The translations under genes and the position numbers were made by a program. Shown here piece after piece: positions 46,637 through 56,222 of a DNA stretch of 64,000 nt (position 1 is its first letter; every line of letters begins with the position of its first letter). The DNA comes from an uncultured Chryseobacterium sp. Lineage in GTDB: Bacteria; Bacteroidota; Bacteroidia; Flavobacteriales; Weeksellaceae. Under the pieces are notes generated by a model, which made no database searches, had not been told where the DNA came from, and worked only from the letters and a program-made list of their open reading frames with translations. The stretch lies in contig CAJYRQ010000005.1 of NCBI GenBank assembly GCA_913777465.1, positions 41,468-105,467 on the forward strand, given 5' to 3'.

Positions 46637-48940
46637 CTAAGGATTTGAGATAATCAATGTGGAAGGAATATCCGACAGCCATAGACTCTTGGTATCGATC
46701 AGGTTTTTCCAGCTCTTGCTGCTGATCAGCATAAGGTCCTGGGCATCCAGAAATTCTTTCTCAATGTGTTTCTCATTATAAAGGGTGATGTGGTTCGGGG
46801 CTACCTGTTCAATACTTCTTATCAGTTCCTTCACTTCAATATTGCTGCGGATCTGTCCGGCAACATCCAGGATGATGATCTGTGAATTGTTGTTGTTAAT
46901 CAGCCGTTTGGCATATTCCAGCAGATAAAAATCGCTTAAATTGAAGATCGGAATGAAAACCCGGTCGGCAGAAGTGAAATTCTTTTCCACGAGAATGCCT
47001 ACGGGAATGTTGGTTTTATCTAAAATCTGCAGGGTAAAATCGTCAAAAGGGGAGTTGTTGAAAATATTTCCTTTTCCTTTTACGGTATTCAGCAGCTTTT
47101 CCGGATTGATGATTTTTGTGGTAAAACCCAAAAGCCTTCCCAACAGACTGCCTTCGTACATCGATTTTCCCAGCATGATCAGGAGCAGGTCGTAATTTCC
47201 CCGGTTGGTAATATTGGTAAGGTCACTTTCAAAATCAGTCGATGCTTTGAAAAGGGTTGTTACTTCAAGATCCAGGTCATTTGAGGTTTCGATAACATTT
47301 TTAAACTGCTCTTTTTCAAAATGGTTGATATCGAAAGCGTGAAGCTCATCCACAGGGGCGATGTTCATGGCGGTCACGCTTTTGTTGCCGTTCATTTTGC
47401 GGGTAAAATTGTCTGCAAGCTTCAGCAAAGTACTTCCGGATCCCGGGGTTTCAAAAGACAGCAGTACCCTGTATTTGGCGTCGTCTTCTTTGGCCTCGTC
47501 CTCGTCTTCAAGAGAGGATCTTTTCCCTTTGAACAGATAATTGATAAGGTCCAGGCACGGTCCCGTCATAAAGGTTGTGAACAGTGCCATAATCACGAGC
47601 ATCGCAAAAAGTTCAGGCCCCAGAACGCCGAGATCATAGCCGATATTCAGTACGATAAGTTCGGTGAGCCCCCGGGTATTCATCAGGGCTCCGATCGTAA
47701 GGCTGTCTTTCCAGCTCAGGTTCAGGAATTTTGCCGTCAGGGCACTTCCTACGAATTTTCCGACTACTGCCGTGAGGATAATGAATCCGCCTATTTTCCA
47801 GAGATGCGGGTCGTCCAGCAGTCCGATCTGGGTTCTTAGTCCCGTAAATACAAAGAAAAGCGGAAGCAGGAGAACTAGGGCAACGTCTTCCACTTTTTCT
47901 ACAAATAGGCTTCTGAACTTTACATTCTCCGGCATGATGGCGCCGGCCATAAAAGCTCCGAAAAGCGCATGAATGCCGATGACCTCAGTGGCATACGCCG
48001 AGATAATCAGGATCAGGAAGAACACGGCCACCAAAGCTTTGCTGATGAAGCCTTTTCCTTTTTGTGCTTCGGCAATCCGCGCGAGAAAAGGCCGTACCGC
48101 TTTAATCATAATAAATACGTAAAGAACCGCCATTAAAATAACGAAGACCGATCCTGAAAAAGACCCCGCTTTTACTATGGCAATTACCGCTGCCAGAATG
48201 CACCAGGCGGTAATATCGTCGGCAGCTGCACAGGTGATGACCACCGTTCCAATTTTGGTTTTGTGGAGGTTTCTTTCCTGGACAATTCTGGCCAGTACCG
48301 GAAATGCCGTGATGCTCATCGCAATGGCAATGAATAGGGCAAACGAGCTGAACTGGATGCCGTCCGGAGCGAATTCTTTATAAATAAAGTACGAAAGCCC
48401 GACCCCCAGGGCAAACGGAAAAATAATACTGGCATGGCTGATGACCACTGCGTCGTGCGCTTTTTTTCTCAGGACACTCAGGTCCAGCTCCATTCCGACG
48501 ATGTACATAAAGAGAATCAGCCCGATCTGGCTCAGGAACTGCAGGTTTGGCAGGGATTCTTTCGGAAAAATCATCGCAGAAACTTCGGGAAAATACATCC
48601 CGAAAAGGGAAGGGCCCAGCACGATCCCGGCAATCATCTCACCGATGACGGAAGGCTGCTTCAGCTTTACACAGATCCATCCGAAAAGCTTGGCCACCAT
48701 AATAATGGTAACGATCTGGGCCAGCAGTAAGGCCAGAGGATGATGGAGATTGGTAAGAAATGAATCTACAAAGTTCTGCCACATCGTATCGCCTGTCGAT
48801 TTGGCCGGTGCAATATTCTCCCCGATCTCCAGCGTTTTCCCTTCCACAAAAAACCAGTACATCAGGCACGAAAAAAAGGCGATGGTACTGAGGTAGAAAA
48901 TAATGTTCTTGTATTTTCCCAAATTCATAGTTCGTTTCAA
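46637..48940 (-). CDS. Cation:proton antiporter, CPA2 type with stress-protein-like tail
   Basis: The 767-residue protein has about 13 membrane segments in the first 460 residues. Motifs include GEMIAGIVLGPSLFGMYFPE near 112-131, ITCAAADDITAWCILAAVIA near 232-251 (paired Asp as in CPA2 transporters), and GALMNTRGLTELIVLNIGYDLGV near 417-439. After a charged linker, the C-terminal 290 residues form two soluble alpha/beta domains resembling universal stress proteins (LLSFETPGSGST and VFIPIFNLSDFYLL). It probably exports K+ or Na+ in exchange for protons. It has no KTN/RCK domain. Confidence 0.93.
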   Translation of the reverse strand: MKRTMNLGKYKNIIFYLSTIAFFSCLMYWFFVEGKTLEIGENIAPAKSTGDTMWQNFVDSFLTNLHHPLALLLAQIVTIIMVAKLFGWICVKLKQPSVIGEMIAGIVLGPSLFGMYFPEVSAMIFPKESLPNLQFLSQIGLILFMYIVGMELDLSVLRKKAHDAVVISHASIIFPFALGVGLSYFIYKEFAPDGIQFSSFALFIAIAMSITAFPVLARIVQERNLHKTKIGTVVITCAAADDITAWCILAAVIAIVKAGSFSGSVFVILMAVLYVFIMIKAVRPFLARIAEAQKGKGFISKALVAVFFLILIISAYATEVIGIHALFGAFMAGAIMPENVKFRSLFVEKVEDVALVLLLPLFFVFTGLRTQIGLLDDPHLWKIGGFIILTAVVGKFVGSALTAKFLNLSWKDSLTIGALMNTRGLTELIVLNIGYDLGVLGPELFAMLVIMALFTTFMTGPCLDLINYLFKGKRSSLEDEDEAKEDDAKYRVLLSFETPGSGSTLLKLADNFTRKMNGNKSVTAMNIAPVDELHAFDINHFEKEQFKNVIETSNDLDLEVTTLFKASTDFESDLTNITNRGNYDLLLIMLGKSMYEGSLLGRLLGFTTKIINPEKLLNTVKGKGNIFNNSPFDDFTLQILDKTNIPVGILVEKNFTSADRVFIPIFNLSDFYLLEYAKRLINNNNSQIIILDVAGQIRSNIEVKELIRSIEQVAPNHITLYNEKHIEKEFLDAQDLMLISSKSWKNLIDTKSLWLSDIPSTLIISNP

Positions 48941-49032
48941 TTTTTATGCGTGTAAATTTCTTAAGAATATATGATTGATCAATATGGATTTTTTTTAAAT
49001 GTAACGAACGTCACAAATAATGTAATAAAAGC

Positions 49033-49419
49033 CTACCGGAAGCAATAGCCCAGGCCAATTCCCGCTTTCCAGGCTCCGTTTGCGGAGGAAGTTTTGGCGT
49101 TATAATAAACAGGAACCTGTAAGGCAAGCTTTTTATAGACTATGGTTGCACCGGCACCTAATGTCGGCATAACCGGGCTGTTCCGGGTTCCTTCCGACCG
49201 GTCTTCCTTTATTCTCAGAGAAGGCAGCATACCCACCATCACTTTAAGGTCTTTCTTTTTAAAACTGATATTCGGGCCAGTAAAGTTGACAAAAGCTCCA
49301 TGATATGCGTAGCCTGCCACGGCAATTCCATCGAAAAAGGAAGCTTTTATCTCAGGTTTTGTTTCCTGGGAAAGGCAAAGAAAGGAAATGAAGATCCCGC
49401 CTGCATAAAGTCTTTTCAT
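49033..49419 (-). CDS. Hypothetical exported protein, 128 aa
   Basis: A short signal peptide (MKRLYAGGIFISFLCLS) precedes a glycine- and aromatic-rich domain ending GIGLGYCFR, as in small outer-membrane barrels. It contains GAGATIVYKKLALQVPVYYNAKT. Function unknown. It is not coupled to its neighbours. Confidence 0.72.
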   Translation of the reverse strand: MKRLYAGGIFISFLCLSQETKPEIKASFFDGIAVAGYAYHGAFVNFTGPNISFKKKDLKVMVGMLPSLRIKEDRSEGTRNSPVMPTLGAGATIVYKKLALQVPVYYNAKTSSANGAWKAGIGLGYCFR

Positions 49420-49527
49420 TATAAAATGATTTAATCAGGCGCAAAAATAAGCCGGACAAACGGCTTTTACAGGCCCTTGTAATCAACCTGCCGGATTCTG
49501 TAATAAAACCGTGAACCTCTGAAGAAT

Positions 49528-50238
49528 CTATTTCCCGAACATTTCCATTAATGATGCCCGGTAGGCTTCCCCAATCTGAAGTTTTAAGAAGTGGTCGTTT
49601 TCCAAAACAATGGTCGTAATGATTTCGTTGGTCGAAAATACTTTGATGGAAGAGCGTGCAATGATTTCCTTTTTATTTACCTGGGCAAAATCCCTGGCGG
49701 GAAGCATTTCCAGAAGGCCTTTGAAATTCAGGTTTTTCAGAACGATGTGGGTACCGTCACTGAGCATAATGTCTTTGTCACGGCTGTCGATCTCAGAAGT
49801 TTTAATATAGGCGATCTGGTCGATAAAGATTACGGTTTTGCCGATATTGGTATTCCATTCGATGAAATCTTTTTTATGGGATTTCCGGAGCAGTTCTGCC
49901 GCCTTCTCAAAAGCCTGGGTGAGTCTTTCCTTTTTTATCGGTTTGCGGACGTAATCCACGACATTCAGATCGAAGGCTTCTGCAGCATATTCTTTATAGG
50001 CCGTCGTAAAGATGATTTTTTTAGAGCCGGAAATCAGCTCAGCAACCTGAAGCCCGTTCATTCCGGGCATTTCGATGTCTAAAATGCACACGTTGCAGTC
50101 GATGTTTTCAATCTCGTTTAAGAATATTTTGGGATCGTTGAACGCTTTTACCACCTCTACATCATCAATCTGCTCACACAGCAGCTTCAGGTAGCTGATG
50201 GCCAGTAGTTCATCATCAAGAATAACGCATTTTATCAT
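49528..50238 (-). CDS. LytTR-family response regulator
   Basis: The 236-residue product has a receiver domain (about 1-120): acid pocket CVILDDE, phospho-acceptor Asp54 in CILDIEMPG, Thr in TTAYKEYAAEAF and Lys in RKPIKKERL. A LytTR DNA-binding domain follows (about 135-236; IAYIKTSEIDSRD, VNKKEIIARSSI). It overlaps the kinase gene by 23 bases, so the two are translationally coupled. Confidence 0.95.
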   Translation of the reverse strand: MIKCVILDDELLAISYLKLLCEQIDDVEVVKAFNDPKIFLNEIENIDCNVCILDIEMPGMNGLQVAELISGSKKIIFTTAYKEYAAEAFDLNVVDYVRKPIKKERLTQAFEKAAELLRKSHKKDFIEWNTNIGKTVIFIDQIAYIKTSEIDSRDKDIMLSDGTHIVLKNLNFKGLLEMLPARDFAQVNKKEIIARSSIKVFSTNEIITTIVLENDHFLKLQIGEAYRASLMEMFGK

Positions 50239-50986
50239 AGAATTCTCCTAAATTGATTGTGAGTTCCGCCGTGAAGATACCGTTTTTTGACGTTTTTTGA
50301 AGGGTATAAAAATCAGAATAGATCATTTTCAGCCTTTGGTCCAAAGACTGGCTTCCAAAACCGCTGTTTTCCTTTTCCAGAACGTTTTTCAGTGAGGCTT
50401 TGTTGCTTACCTTCATGGTGAAAATGCGGTCTTCAAGCTCGAGATGAATGGCAATAAAAGAATCTTCCGCCAGGAAATCCGTATGCTTAAAGGCATTTTC
50501 GATCAGGTCTACCGACAGCAGCGGGGCGAAAACCTTCTCTTCATACATTTCATCCGACTTATTGATCCGGGATTTGATCCTGAAGTCAAAAAGCGGATTG
50601 ATCTTTATTTTGTTGATCTCAATCAGGCTTAAGGCAAAATTAAGTTCCTCTTTCGGGCTTACGAATTTATTATTGCTTTCGTACAGGATGTAATCCAGAA
50701 CATTGGCGAGCTTATCCAGAGACATATAGGTGTGGTAAGCATGCGACTGTACAGAATTCAGGATGTTCTTAAAGAGATGCGGATTCAGCTTGGTACCGAT
50801 CTGTTCAAGCTGGACTTCATTCAGGCGTTGCTGAATCATTTTATTGGTTCCCGAAAGCCGGGCATTCTTCCGTTTTATTTTCCGGTTCTCAACAAACAGA
50901 TAGATACTGACCGTCAGGAAAAAGAAGATGGCAAATACCCCGACAAAGATCAGGTAATCGTAAATCATGTAGTAATTGCCATCCAT
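50216..50986 (-). CDS. Sensor histidine kinase, LytS/HisK_5 type
   Basis: The 256-residue product has one N-terminal membrane helix (MIYDYLIFVGVFAIFFFLTVSIYLF, near 7-30). Next is a HisKA_7TM-like block with the phospho-acceptor His in LNPHLFKNILNSVQSHAY (His71 or near). The ATPase domain has VDLIENAFKHTDF near 159-171 (N box) and GFGSQSLDQRLKMIYSD near 213-229. There is no periplasmic sensor domain, so the signal is probably membrane-based or cytoplasmic. It is paired with the LytTR regulator. Confidence 0.94.
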   Translation of the reverse strand: MDGNYYMIYDYLIFVGVFAIFFFLTVSIYLFVENRKIKRKNARLSGTNKMIQQRLNEVQLEQIGTKLNPHLFKNILNSVQSHAYHTYMSLDKLANVLDYILYESNNKFVSPKEELNFALSLIEINKIKINPLFDFRIKSRINKSDEMYEEKVFAPLLSVDLIENAFKHTDFLAEDSFIAIHLELEDRIFTMKVSNKASLKNVLEKENSGFGSQSLDQRLKMIYSDFYTLQKTSKNGIFTAELTINLGEFYDKMRYS

Positions 50987-51049
50987 TAATCTGAAATTTG
51001 CCGGTTTACCTATTGGTTATTAACGAATTGTTACTGTTTTTTCGCTTTT

Positions 51050-51421
51050 TTATTTTAATTTCTTTAAAGAATTCATCGTTGCCTGCTCCTCACACTTTTC
51101 AAACGTGATTTCGTACTTCGGCCGGTCCTCAGGATAGGTCAGGAGATAATCCGGGCAGGGTTTTTTCTGCGCATGGCTTTTATCAAAATCGACCTTCCCT
51201 TTGGTGATGATGCTGTCTTTTAAAAATTTTTCGCTGATCTTCAGAGCGGTCATTTCCGCTTTAAAACTGTCGGAATATTTGAAATCTTTAGACAGGGTTT
51301 CCGCAATCACCCGGCTGTTCGGCAGGTACCCGCTGCAGCTTGCCCCTTTTTTGTTTAATATAAAAAATACGATCACAAGCCCCGGAATGAGACCGATCAT
51401 GTAAAACTTGAGTTTCTTCAT
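51050..51421 (-). CDS. Hypothetical protein with N-terminal membrane helix, 123 aa
   Basis: MKKLKFYMIGLIPGLVIVFFIL is an uncleaved anchor or signal. The remaining 100 residues are charged and helical, with cysteines at 33, 93 and 115. It starts within the stop codon of the alanine dehydrogenase gene (TAATG overlap), so it is in the same operon. Function unknown. Confidence 0.78.
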   Translation of the reverse strand: MKKLKFYMIGLIPGLVIVFFILNKKGASCSGYLPNSRVIAETLSKDFKYSDSFKAEMTALKISEKFLKDSIITKGKVDFDKSHAQKKPCPDYLLTYPEDRPKYEITFEKCEEQATMNSLKKLK

Positions 51422-52614
51422 TAGAAAATTAAAAGATTGATATCGTGGTAGGTAAGTCCGAAACGGTCGCAGATGATTTTTTTCGTGTGCCGGCCTTTGT
51501 ACATATAAAGGCTCTGTTTCATTTCGTTTTTGCGTACCAGCATGTTTTCAAAGCCCCCTTCTTCATCATAATTTAGAATGTAGGAAAGGAAGAAGTTGGA
51601 AATGGCTTTTGTCGTAGTCCGTGGCATTCTGGAGGTCAGGTTCGGCAGCCCGCAATGGATCACGCCGTGTTTGATGATGTACGGATCCTCCATATTGGTA
51701 AGCTCGGAAGTTTCAATTACTTTTCCGTTATCAATGGTAATATCGATGATGACGCTGCCTTTTTTCATTTTCATTACCATGTCTTCCGTTACGATCGGCG
51801 TCATATTCAGCCTCGGAAGGGCTCCGATTACCACATCGGCTCTCCTCAGGGCTTTTTTAAGTTCTTTGGGATCGATAATCGAGGTAGGAACCCTGCTGTC
51901 AACCAGCGTGTGAAGCCTTCTGAGCTTGGAAAGGGAATTATCGAAAACCCTTACGCTCGCTCCTAAACCAATGGCAGCTTTGGTGGCAAATTCACCTACG
52001 ATTCCGGCTCCGATGATTACCACTTCTGCCGGTCTTACCCCGGTGATTCCGCCCAGCATCAGTCCGTTGGACAGCGCCAGCAGTTCGGAAGCGTAAAGAA
52101 TGGAGACCGTTCCTGCGATTTCCCCGACCAGCCGTACCAGAGCCAGCTGCCTGTATTCGTCTACAATAAATTCAAAGGCAATGGCATTCACCTTTTTTTC
52201 TGCCAGCTTCAGGAAGTAGGCTTTGTCCCGCAGATTGATCTGCAGGGCCGAAACCAGATAGGTATTCGGGCGCATATAATCAATTTCTTCTTCGGTAGGC
52301 GGATTGACTTTCAGGATAAGGTCCTGCGAAAAGGCTTCTTTCGGATCATTGGTAATCCGGGCGCCTGACTCCGAGTATTGCAGATCTGTAAAAAATGAAC
52401 CTTCCCCGGCTCCTGCCTCAATGATGATTTCATGACCACTTTCTACTAAAACCTGCACGGCATCGGGGGTTATACAGGTTCTTCTTTCATTCAGCGAAGT
52501 CTCTTTGGGAATTCCTATGCTGAATTGTTTTCCTTTTTTAATGACCTCCAGCTTTTCTTCTTTCGGCATCAGTTCCTCTTCGGTAAAAGGAGTAAAAATG
52601 TTTGTAGTACTCAT
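51421..52614 (-). CDS. ald: Alanine dehydrogenase / NAD-dependent dehydrogenase family
   Basis: The 397-residue product has the AlaDH/PNT N-terminal domain (about 30-165; IGIPKETSLNERRTCITPDAV, ILKVNPPTEEEI) and a Rossmann domain (EVVIIGAGIVGEFATKAAIGLGASVRVFDN near 192-221). It continues to IDITIDNGKVIETS near 290, HCGLPNLTSRMPRTTTKAISNF near 320. The first 28 residues are an extra extension. It is likely alanine dehydrogenase, converting alanine and NAD+ to pyruvate and ammonia. tsaE lies upstream in the same direction. Confidence 0.88.
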   Translation of the reverse strand: MSTTNIFTPFTEEELMPKEEKLEVIKKGKQFSIGIPKETSLNERRTCITPDAVQVLVESGHEIIIEAGAGEGSFFTDLQYSESGARITNDPKEAFSQDLILKVNPPTEEEIDYMRPNTYLVSALQINLRDKAYFLKLAEKKVNAIAFEFIVDEYRQLALVRLVGEIAGTVSILYASELLALSNGLMLGGITGVRPAEVVIIGAGIVGEFATKAAIGLGASVRVFDNSLSKLRRLHTLVDSRVPTSIIDPKELKKALRRADVVIGALPRLNMTPIVTEDMVMKMKKGSVIIDITIDNGKVIETSELTNMEDPYIIKHGVIHCGLPNLTSRMPRTTTKAISNFFLSYILNYDEEGGFENMLVRKNEMKQSLYMYKGRHTKKIICDRFGLTYHDINLLIF

Positions 52615-52693
52615 CCTTTAAAATAATTAGGTTCTTACAGATCGTTATTTTACATTCAAATTCAGGAGCAAAGATACATAATATTTAAACGAT

Positions 52694-53101
52694 TTACCCG
52701 AATGTGATTTCTCTGTTTTCCCCGGTATTGATGATGCTCATTTCGTGGTACTTAAGCCCGTGAAGGTCTTCTTCATACACTTCCGGCCATTCGATGATGC
52801 ACAGGAAAGCATTATCAAGGTATTCCTCAATACCGATATCGTAGGCTTCCTCAATGTTTTTCAGGCGGTAGAGGTCGAAGTGGTAAACCTTTCCTTTCGG
52901 GGTACTGTATTCGTTGACGATCGAATAGGTCGGGGAATTTACTTCGTCGGTGCTCCCGAGATTCTTAAGCAAAAACTGGGTAAAAGTGGTTTTTCCTGCG
53001 CCAAGGTTTCCCTTTAGCAGTAAGATATTGTGCTGTAATTCTGAAATGACTGTTTCTGCAACGGATTGCCAGTCCTCCATCTGATGAATCGTGAATTGCA
53101 T
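52694..53101 (-). CDS. tsaE: tRNA threonylcarbamoyladenosine biosynthesis ATPase TsaE
   Basis: The 135-residue product is a minimal P-loop ATPase. It has Walker A KGNLGAGKTTFTQ near 34-46, switch NSPTYSIVNEY near 59-69, HFDLYRL near 77-83 and CIIEWPEVYEEDL near 104-116. It releases TsaBD complexes during t6A formation at tRNA position 37. It leads the operon tsaE-ald-51050. Confidence 0.96.
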   Translation of the reverse strand: MQFTIHQMEDWQSVAETVISELQHNILLLKGNLGAGKTTFTQFLLKNLGSTDEVNSPTYSIVNEYSTPKGKVYHFDLYRLKNIEEAYDIGIEEYLDNAFLCIIEWPEVYEEDLHGLKYHEMSIINTGENREITFG

Positions 53102-53158
53102 ATTTTTATGGCAAAGATAATTATTTGACGGGAATTGGAGAGAGTGATTCTTTGAATA

Positions 53159-53194
53159 GGCTGGAAGAGGGATGCGGGAGGCTGGAAGTTTTTA
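53159..53194 (+). repeat. Dispersed GGCTGGAAGAGGG repeat
   Basis: GGCTGGAAGAGGGATGCGGG, then AGGCTGGAAGTTTTTAACG, is nearly the consensus copy of the family. Gap 53102-53263 holds nothing else that I recognise. Confidence 0.7.
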
Positions 53195-53263
53195 ACGTCG
53201 AAATTACAAGCCAGGCTTTTGTATAAGATTAGGTTATGTAATTTTACCTTTTAGATTAAAAAA

Positions 53264-53878
53264 TTAATTCTTCATTTTAAAATTATTTAGATAAAGGATA
53301 TAAAAATGTTTTGCTCGTTTTTGAGCTTTTTCAGGATTTCTGAAACGGTTGTATCTGACAGGATTTTCATACAAAGCTACAATTTCTGCCATTTCAAGGG
53401 GCTTTAGATCTTTAAGGTCTTTGTGAAATAAAGATTCTGAAACTGTAAATACTCCTTTTCTGTTTTCCAAAAAATCAAAATAACTAAAATTAAAGGCGAG
53501 GCATTCTTCCTGACTGAAATGACGCTCAATATACCGTGCGGTTAAAAGCTGATCGATCTCTTTTTTATTATGAATTTCTAAAACGGGAAACAACCTATAA
53601 GCTGTCTGGCTGCACGGGCAGTCTGTTCCTGAAGATCCGGATTTCAATAACGGGGATCGTCTGTAATTCCAAGAATTGGAAGACAGCGAATTCGGATAAA
53701 TGGTATCATAAAAAAAGATAAAATTCTCAGGAAGTTTTCTGCTGCTTCTTATTTCGTAAGTTATAGATCTCTTGTCGGAAGTATTAAGGATATACTTTCC
53801 TCCGAATTCCAGATACAAGACAAATAAAACAAATATGGAAAAAAATAATATGAAAATCCATCGAGTGTATTTGATCAT
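53264..53878 (-). CDS. Hypothetical membrane-anchored protein, 204 aa
   Basis: One N-terminal membrane helix (WIFILFFSIFVLFVLYLEF) is followed by a 175-residue extracytoplasmic domain. It has CPCSQTAYRLFPVLEIHNKKEI and a C-terminal stretch SYFDFLENRKGVFTVSESLFHKDLKDLKPLEMAEIVALYENPVRYN. The last block looks like the lysozyme- or transglycosylase-associated motif EMAxIxAxxxNPxxYNPxxxPexxxxR of peptidoglycan glycosyltransferases (SLSELEMAEIAALPKNP...), and the end reads NRFRNPEKAQKRAKHF. It is therefore probably a short glycosyltransferase-51-like relative. Confidence 0.72.
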   Translation of the reverse strand: MIKYTRWIFILFFSIFVLFVLYLEFGGKYILNTSDKRSITYEIRSSRKLPENFIFFYDTIYPNSLSSNSWNYRRSPLLKSGSSGTDCPCSQTAYRLFPVLEIHNKKEIDQLLTARYIERHFSQEECLAFNFSYFDFLENRKGVFTVSESLFHKDLKDLKPLEMAEIVALYENPVRYNRFRNPEKAQKRAKHFYILYLNNFKMKN

Positions 53879-54125
53879 GGGTAAATGGTTATTATTTATT
53901 TCAAAAATAAGATTTTTATTTCTGATAAAATTAAGTCATGCCTATTGAAAAATAATATTAATAAACTATCATAGTGTAAATTGATAAATTCAAATCCCTG
54001 CGCCTTAAAAACATGGTTTTCCTTCCAAATCTTCGCGCCTTTGCGCAGTCCAGCAGACCTCGTTTCCATCATAAAACTTATCGGCCAATTGTTTAATATC
54101 TTACCGGCAAAACCTAAATTTTGTC

Positions 54126-54133
54126 TATTTTTG
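54126..54133 (+). promoter_or_regulatory. Putative -7 element of dnaG
   Basis: TATTTTTG matches TAnnTTTG only three bases before the ATG, so the transcript would be nearly leaderless. Confidence 0.45.
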
Positions 54134-54136
54134 CAC

Positions 54137-56119
54137 ATGATTTCTAAGCAGACCATAGATAAGATATTTTCCACAATCCGCGTTGAAGAGATTGTCGGCG
54201 AATATGTGCAGCTGAAAAGGGCAGGGTCTAATTTCAAGGGGCTCAGTCCGTTTCATGAAGAAAAGACGCCGAGTTTTGTGGTGTCGGCCAGCAAGCAGAT
54301 CTGGAAAGATTTCTCTACCGGAAAAGGCGGAACGGCGATTTCTTTTTTGATGGAAATCGAAAATTTTACTTATCCTGAAGCGCTTCGCCATGCCGCCAAA
54401 AAATATGGCATTGAGATCGAAGAAGACCAGAAAGACTTTTCCGAAGAAGCGAAAATGGCCCAGTCGGAACGGGACCAGCTGTATAAAATCCATGAAGTGG
54501 CCAACGATTTCTTTCAGAATTTCCTTTGGGAAGTGGAAGAAGGAAAGAACATCGGTCTTTCGTATTTCAAAGAGCGGGAACTCCGTGATGACATCATCAA
54601 AAAATTCCAGCTGGGGTACTCTCCGGAAAAGAAAAATGCATTCACCGAATATGCCTTGGAAAAAGGCTATTCCAAGGATCTCTTGGAAAAATCCGGGCTT
54701 TCTATTTTCCCTGAGAATTCACCGGCCGGCATCGACCGGTTCAGGGAAAGGGTGATGTTCCCAATCCACAGCTTTTCAGGGAGGGTGTTGGGATTTGGAG
54801 CAAGGATCCTTAGGAATAATGTAAAAACGGCCAAATACCTCAACTCTCCGGAGACGGAAATTTACCATAAATCCAATGTCCTTTACGGCCTTAACCAGAG
54901 TAAGCAGGCGATTTCACGGAAAAATGTCTGTCTTTTGGTGGAAGGGTATATGGACGTGATCTCGCTTCACATGTCGGGCATCGAAAATGTGGTGGCAAGT
55001 TCCGGGACCTCGCTGACCACGGAGCAGATCAAGCTGATCAAAAGACTGACGGAAAACGTAACCATCCTTTTTGACGGGGACAATGCCGGAATCAAGGCCA
55101 GCTTCAGGAGCATCGATATGCTGCTCACCGAAGGGATGAACATCCGCGTCCTGCTGTTTCCCGACGGTGATGATCCCGATTCATTCGCCCGAAAGCATTC
55201 TCAGGAGTATGTGGAGAAATTCATCGAAAATGAAGCGATGGATTTTATCGACTTTAAGGCGGAGATCCTGTTGAAAGATATTGGCGATGATCCTATTAAG
55301 AAAGCCGAGGCGATCCGTGATATTGTAAAATCAGTTTCTTTCGTTCAGAATGCTTTAAAAAGAGAGGTTTACCTGAAGCAGGTTTCAAGTAAGTTCGGCC
55401 TTTCGGAGCAGAGCCTGTTTAACGAGCTGAATGTCCAAAAGCAGATCACCCAAGGCCAGACGCATCACGTACAGCAGCAGAAAGAGGCCGCGCCGGTAAA
55501 AATGGATGTGGTTCCTCTGGATGAAGAAAAATCCGATCCGTTCCTGTTTGAAGTACTGTTTATGGAAAATAGGCTGATCGATCATATGCTGATGTTCGGC
55601 GATATCGTACTGAAAAGGCGAAACGAAAGCCAGGAGGAATACCAGATTACCGTAATCGAGGAAATCCTTTACCATTTTGATGAAGAGGAGTACCGCTTTT
55701 TGGTGAAAGGGAACGAAATCATCATCAGCCACGTAAAAGAAGGTATCCGGAACGAAGAATTAAGGAGCGGAAACTTCTTTATTACCTTTATGGATGAAGA
55801 AATTACGACAAAAGTAGTGGATGCGCTGCTTCCGGCCAACGAACTTGAAAACTGGGCTTCCAGGAATATCTTCCCGCCGAATTACGGGGATAAAATTGCC
55901 GATCAGGTAAAAGGGGATATCCTGCTTCATAAGTACCGGTATATTGATTATCTAATTGCGGAGACGGCCAAAGAACTCGATCAATACAGGGATTCCGACC
56001 AGACAAAGTATTTTGAACTCGTGCAGAAGATCATGCTGATGAAGCAGGCTTCCATCAAATTAAGCCAGATGATCGAATATTCGCCTATTAAAGGGATTTA
56101 TGTCAATAGAAAAAGATAG
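54137..56119 (+). CDS. dnaG: DNA primase DnaG, zinc cysteines absent
   Basis: It starts at ATG 54137 (MISKQTIDKIFSTIR), 660 residues; the frame extends far upstream without similarity. The N-terminal zinc-ribbon-like domain (about 1-100) keeps SPFHEEKTPSF but has GLS and KDFSTGKGG where zinc-binding primases have Cys pairs. The catalytic TOPRIM domain is at about 250-350 (LLVEGYMDVISLHMSGI, TILFDGDNAGIKAS). A helicase-interacting C-terminus follows. It makes RNA primers for replication. Loss of zinc ligands is, to my knowledge, shared by Flavobacteriia primases. Confidence 0.95.
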   Translation: MISKQTIDKIFSTIRVEEIVGEYVQLKRAGSNFKGLSPFHEEKTPSFVVSASKQIWKDFSTGKGGTAISFLMEIENFTYPEALRHAAKKYGIEIEEDQKDFSEEAKMAQSERDQLYKIHEVANDFFQNFLWEVEEGKNIGLSYFKERELRDDIIKKFQLGYSPEKKNAFTEYALEKGYSKDLLEKSGLSIFPENSPAGIDRFRERVMFPIHSFSGRVLGFGARILRNNVKTAKYLNSPETEIYHKSNVLYGLNQSKQAISRKNVCLLVEGYMDVISLHMSGIENVVASSGTSLTTEQIKLIKRLTENVTILFDGDNAGIKASFRSIDMLLTEGMNIRVLLFPDGDDPDSFARKHSQEYVEKFIENEAMDFIDFKAEILLKDIGDDPIKKAEAIRDIVKSVSFVQNALKREVYLKQVSSKFGLSEQSLFNELNVQKQITQGQTHHVQQQKEAAPVKMDVVPLDEEKSDPFLFEVLFMENRLIDHMLMFGDIVLKRRNESQEEYQITVIEEILYHFDEEEYRFLVKGNEIIISHVKEGIRNEELRSGNFFITFMDEEITTKVVDALLPANELENWASRNIFPPNYGDKIADQVKGDILLHKYRYIDYLIAETAKELDQYRDSDQTKYFELVQKIMLMKQASIKLSQMIEYSPIKGIYVNRKR

Positions 56120-56222
56120 GGCAGACAATCGTCCTTCACTTCTATGACAAAAAGTCCTATAAAATTTTAGGAATAAAAGTTGTAACTTCAACTTTGTAAT
56201 ATGTAATAATACAAACAGAAAT

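Noticed and set aside
53981-54136. N-terminal extension of DnaG
   Set aside because: The extra 52 codons cross the probable promoter, and primase similarity begins at MISKQTIDKIF.
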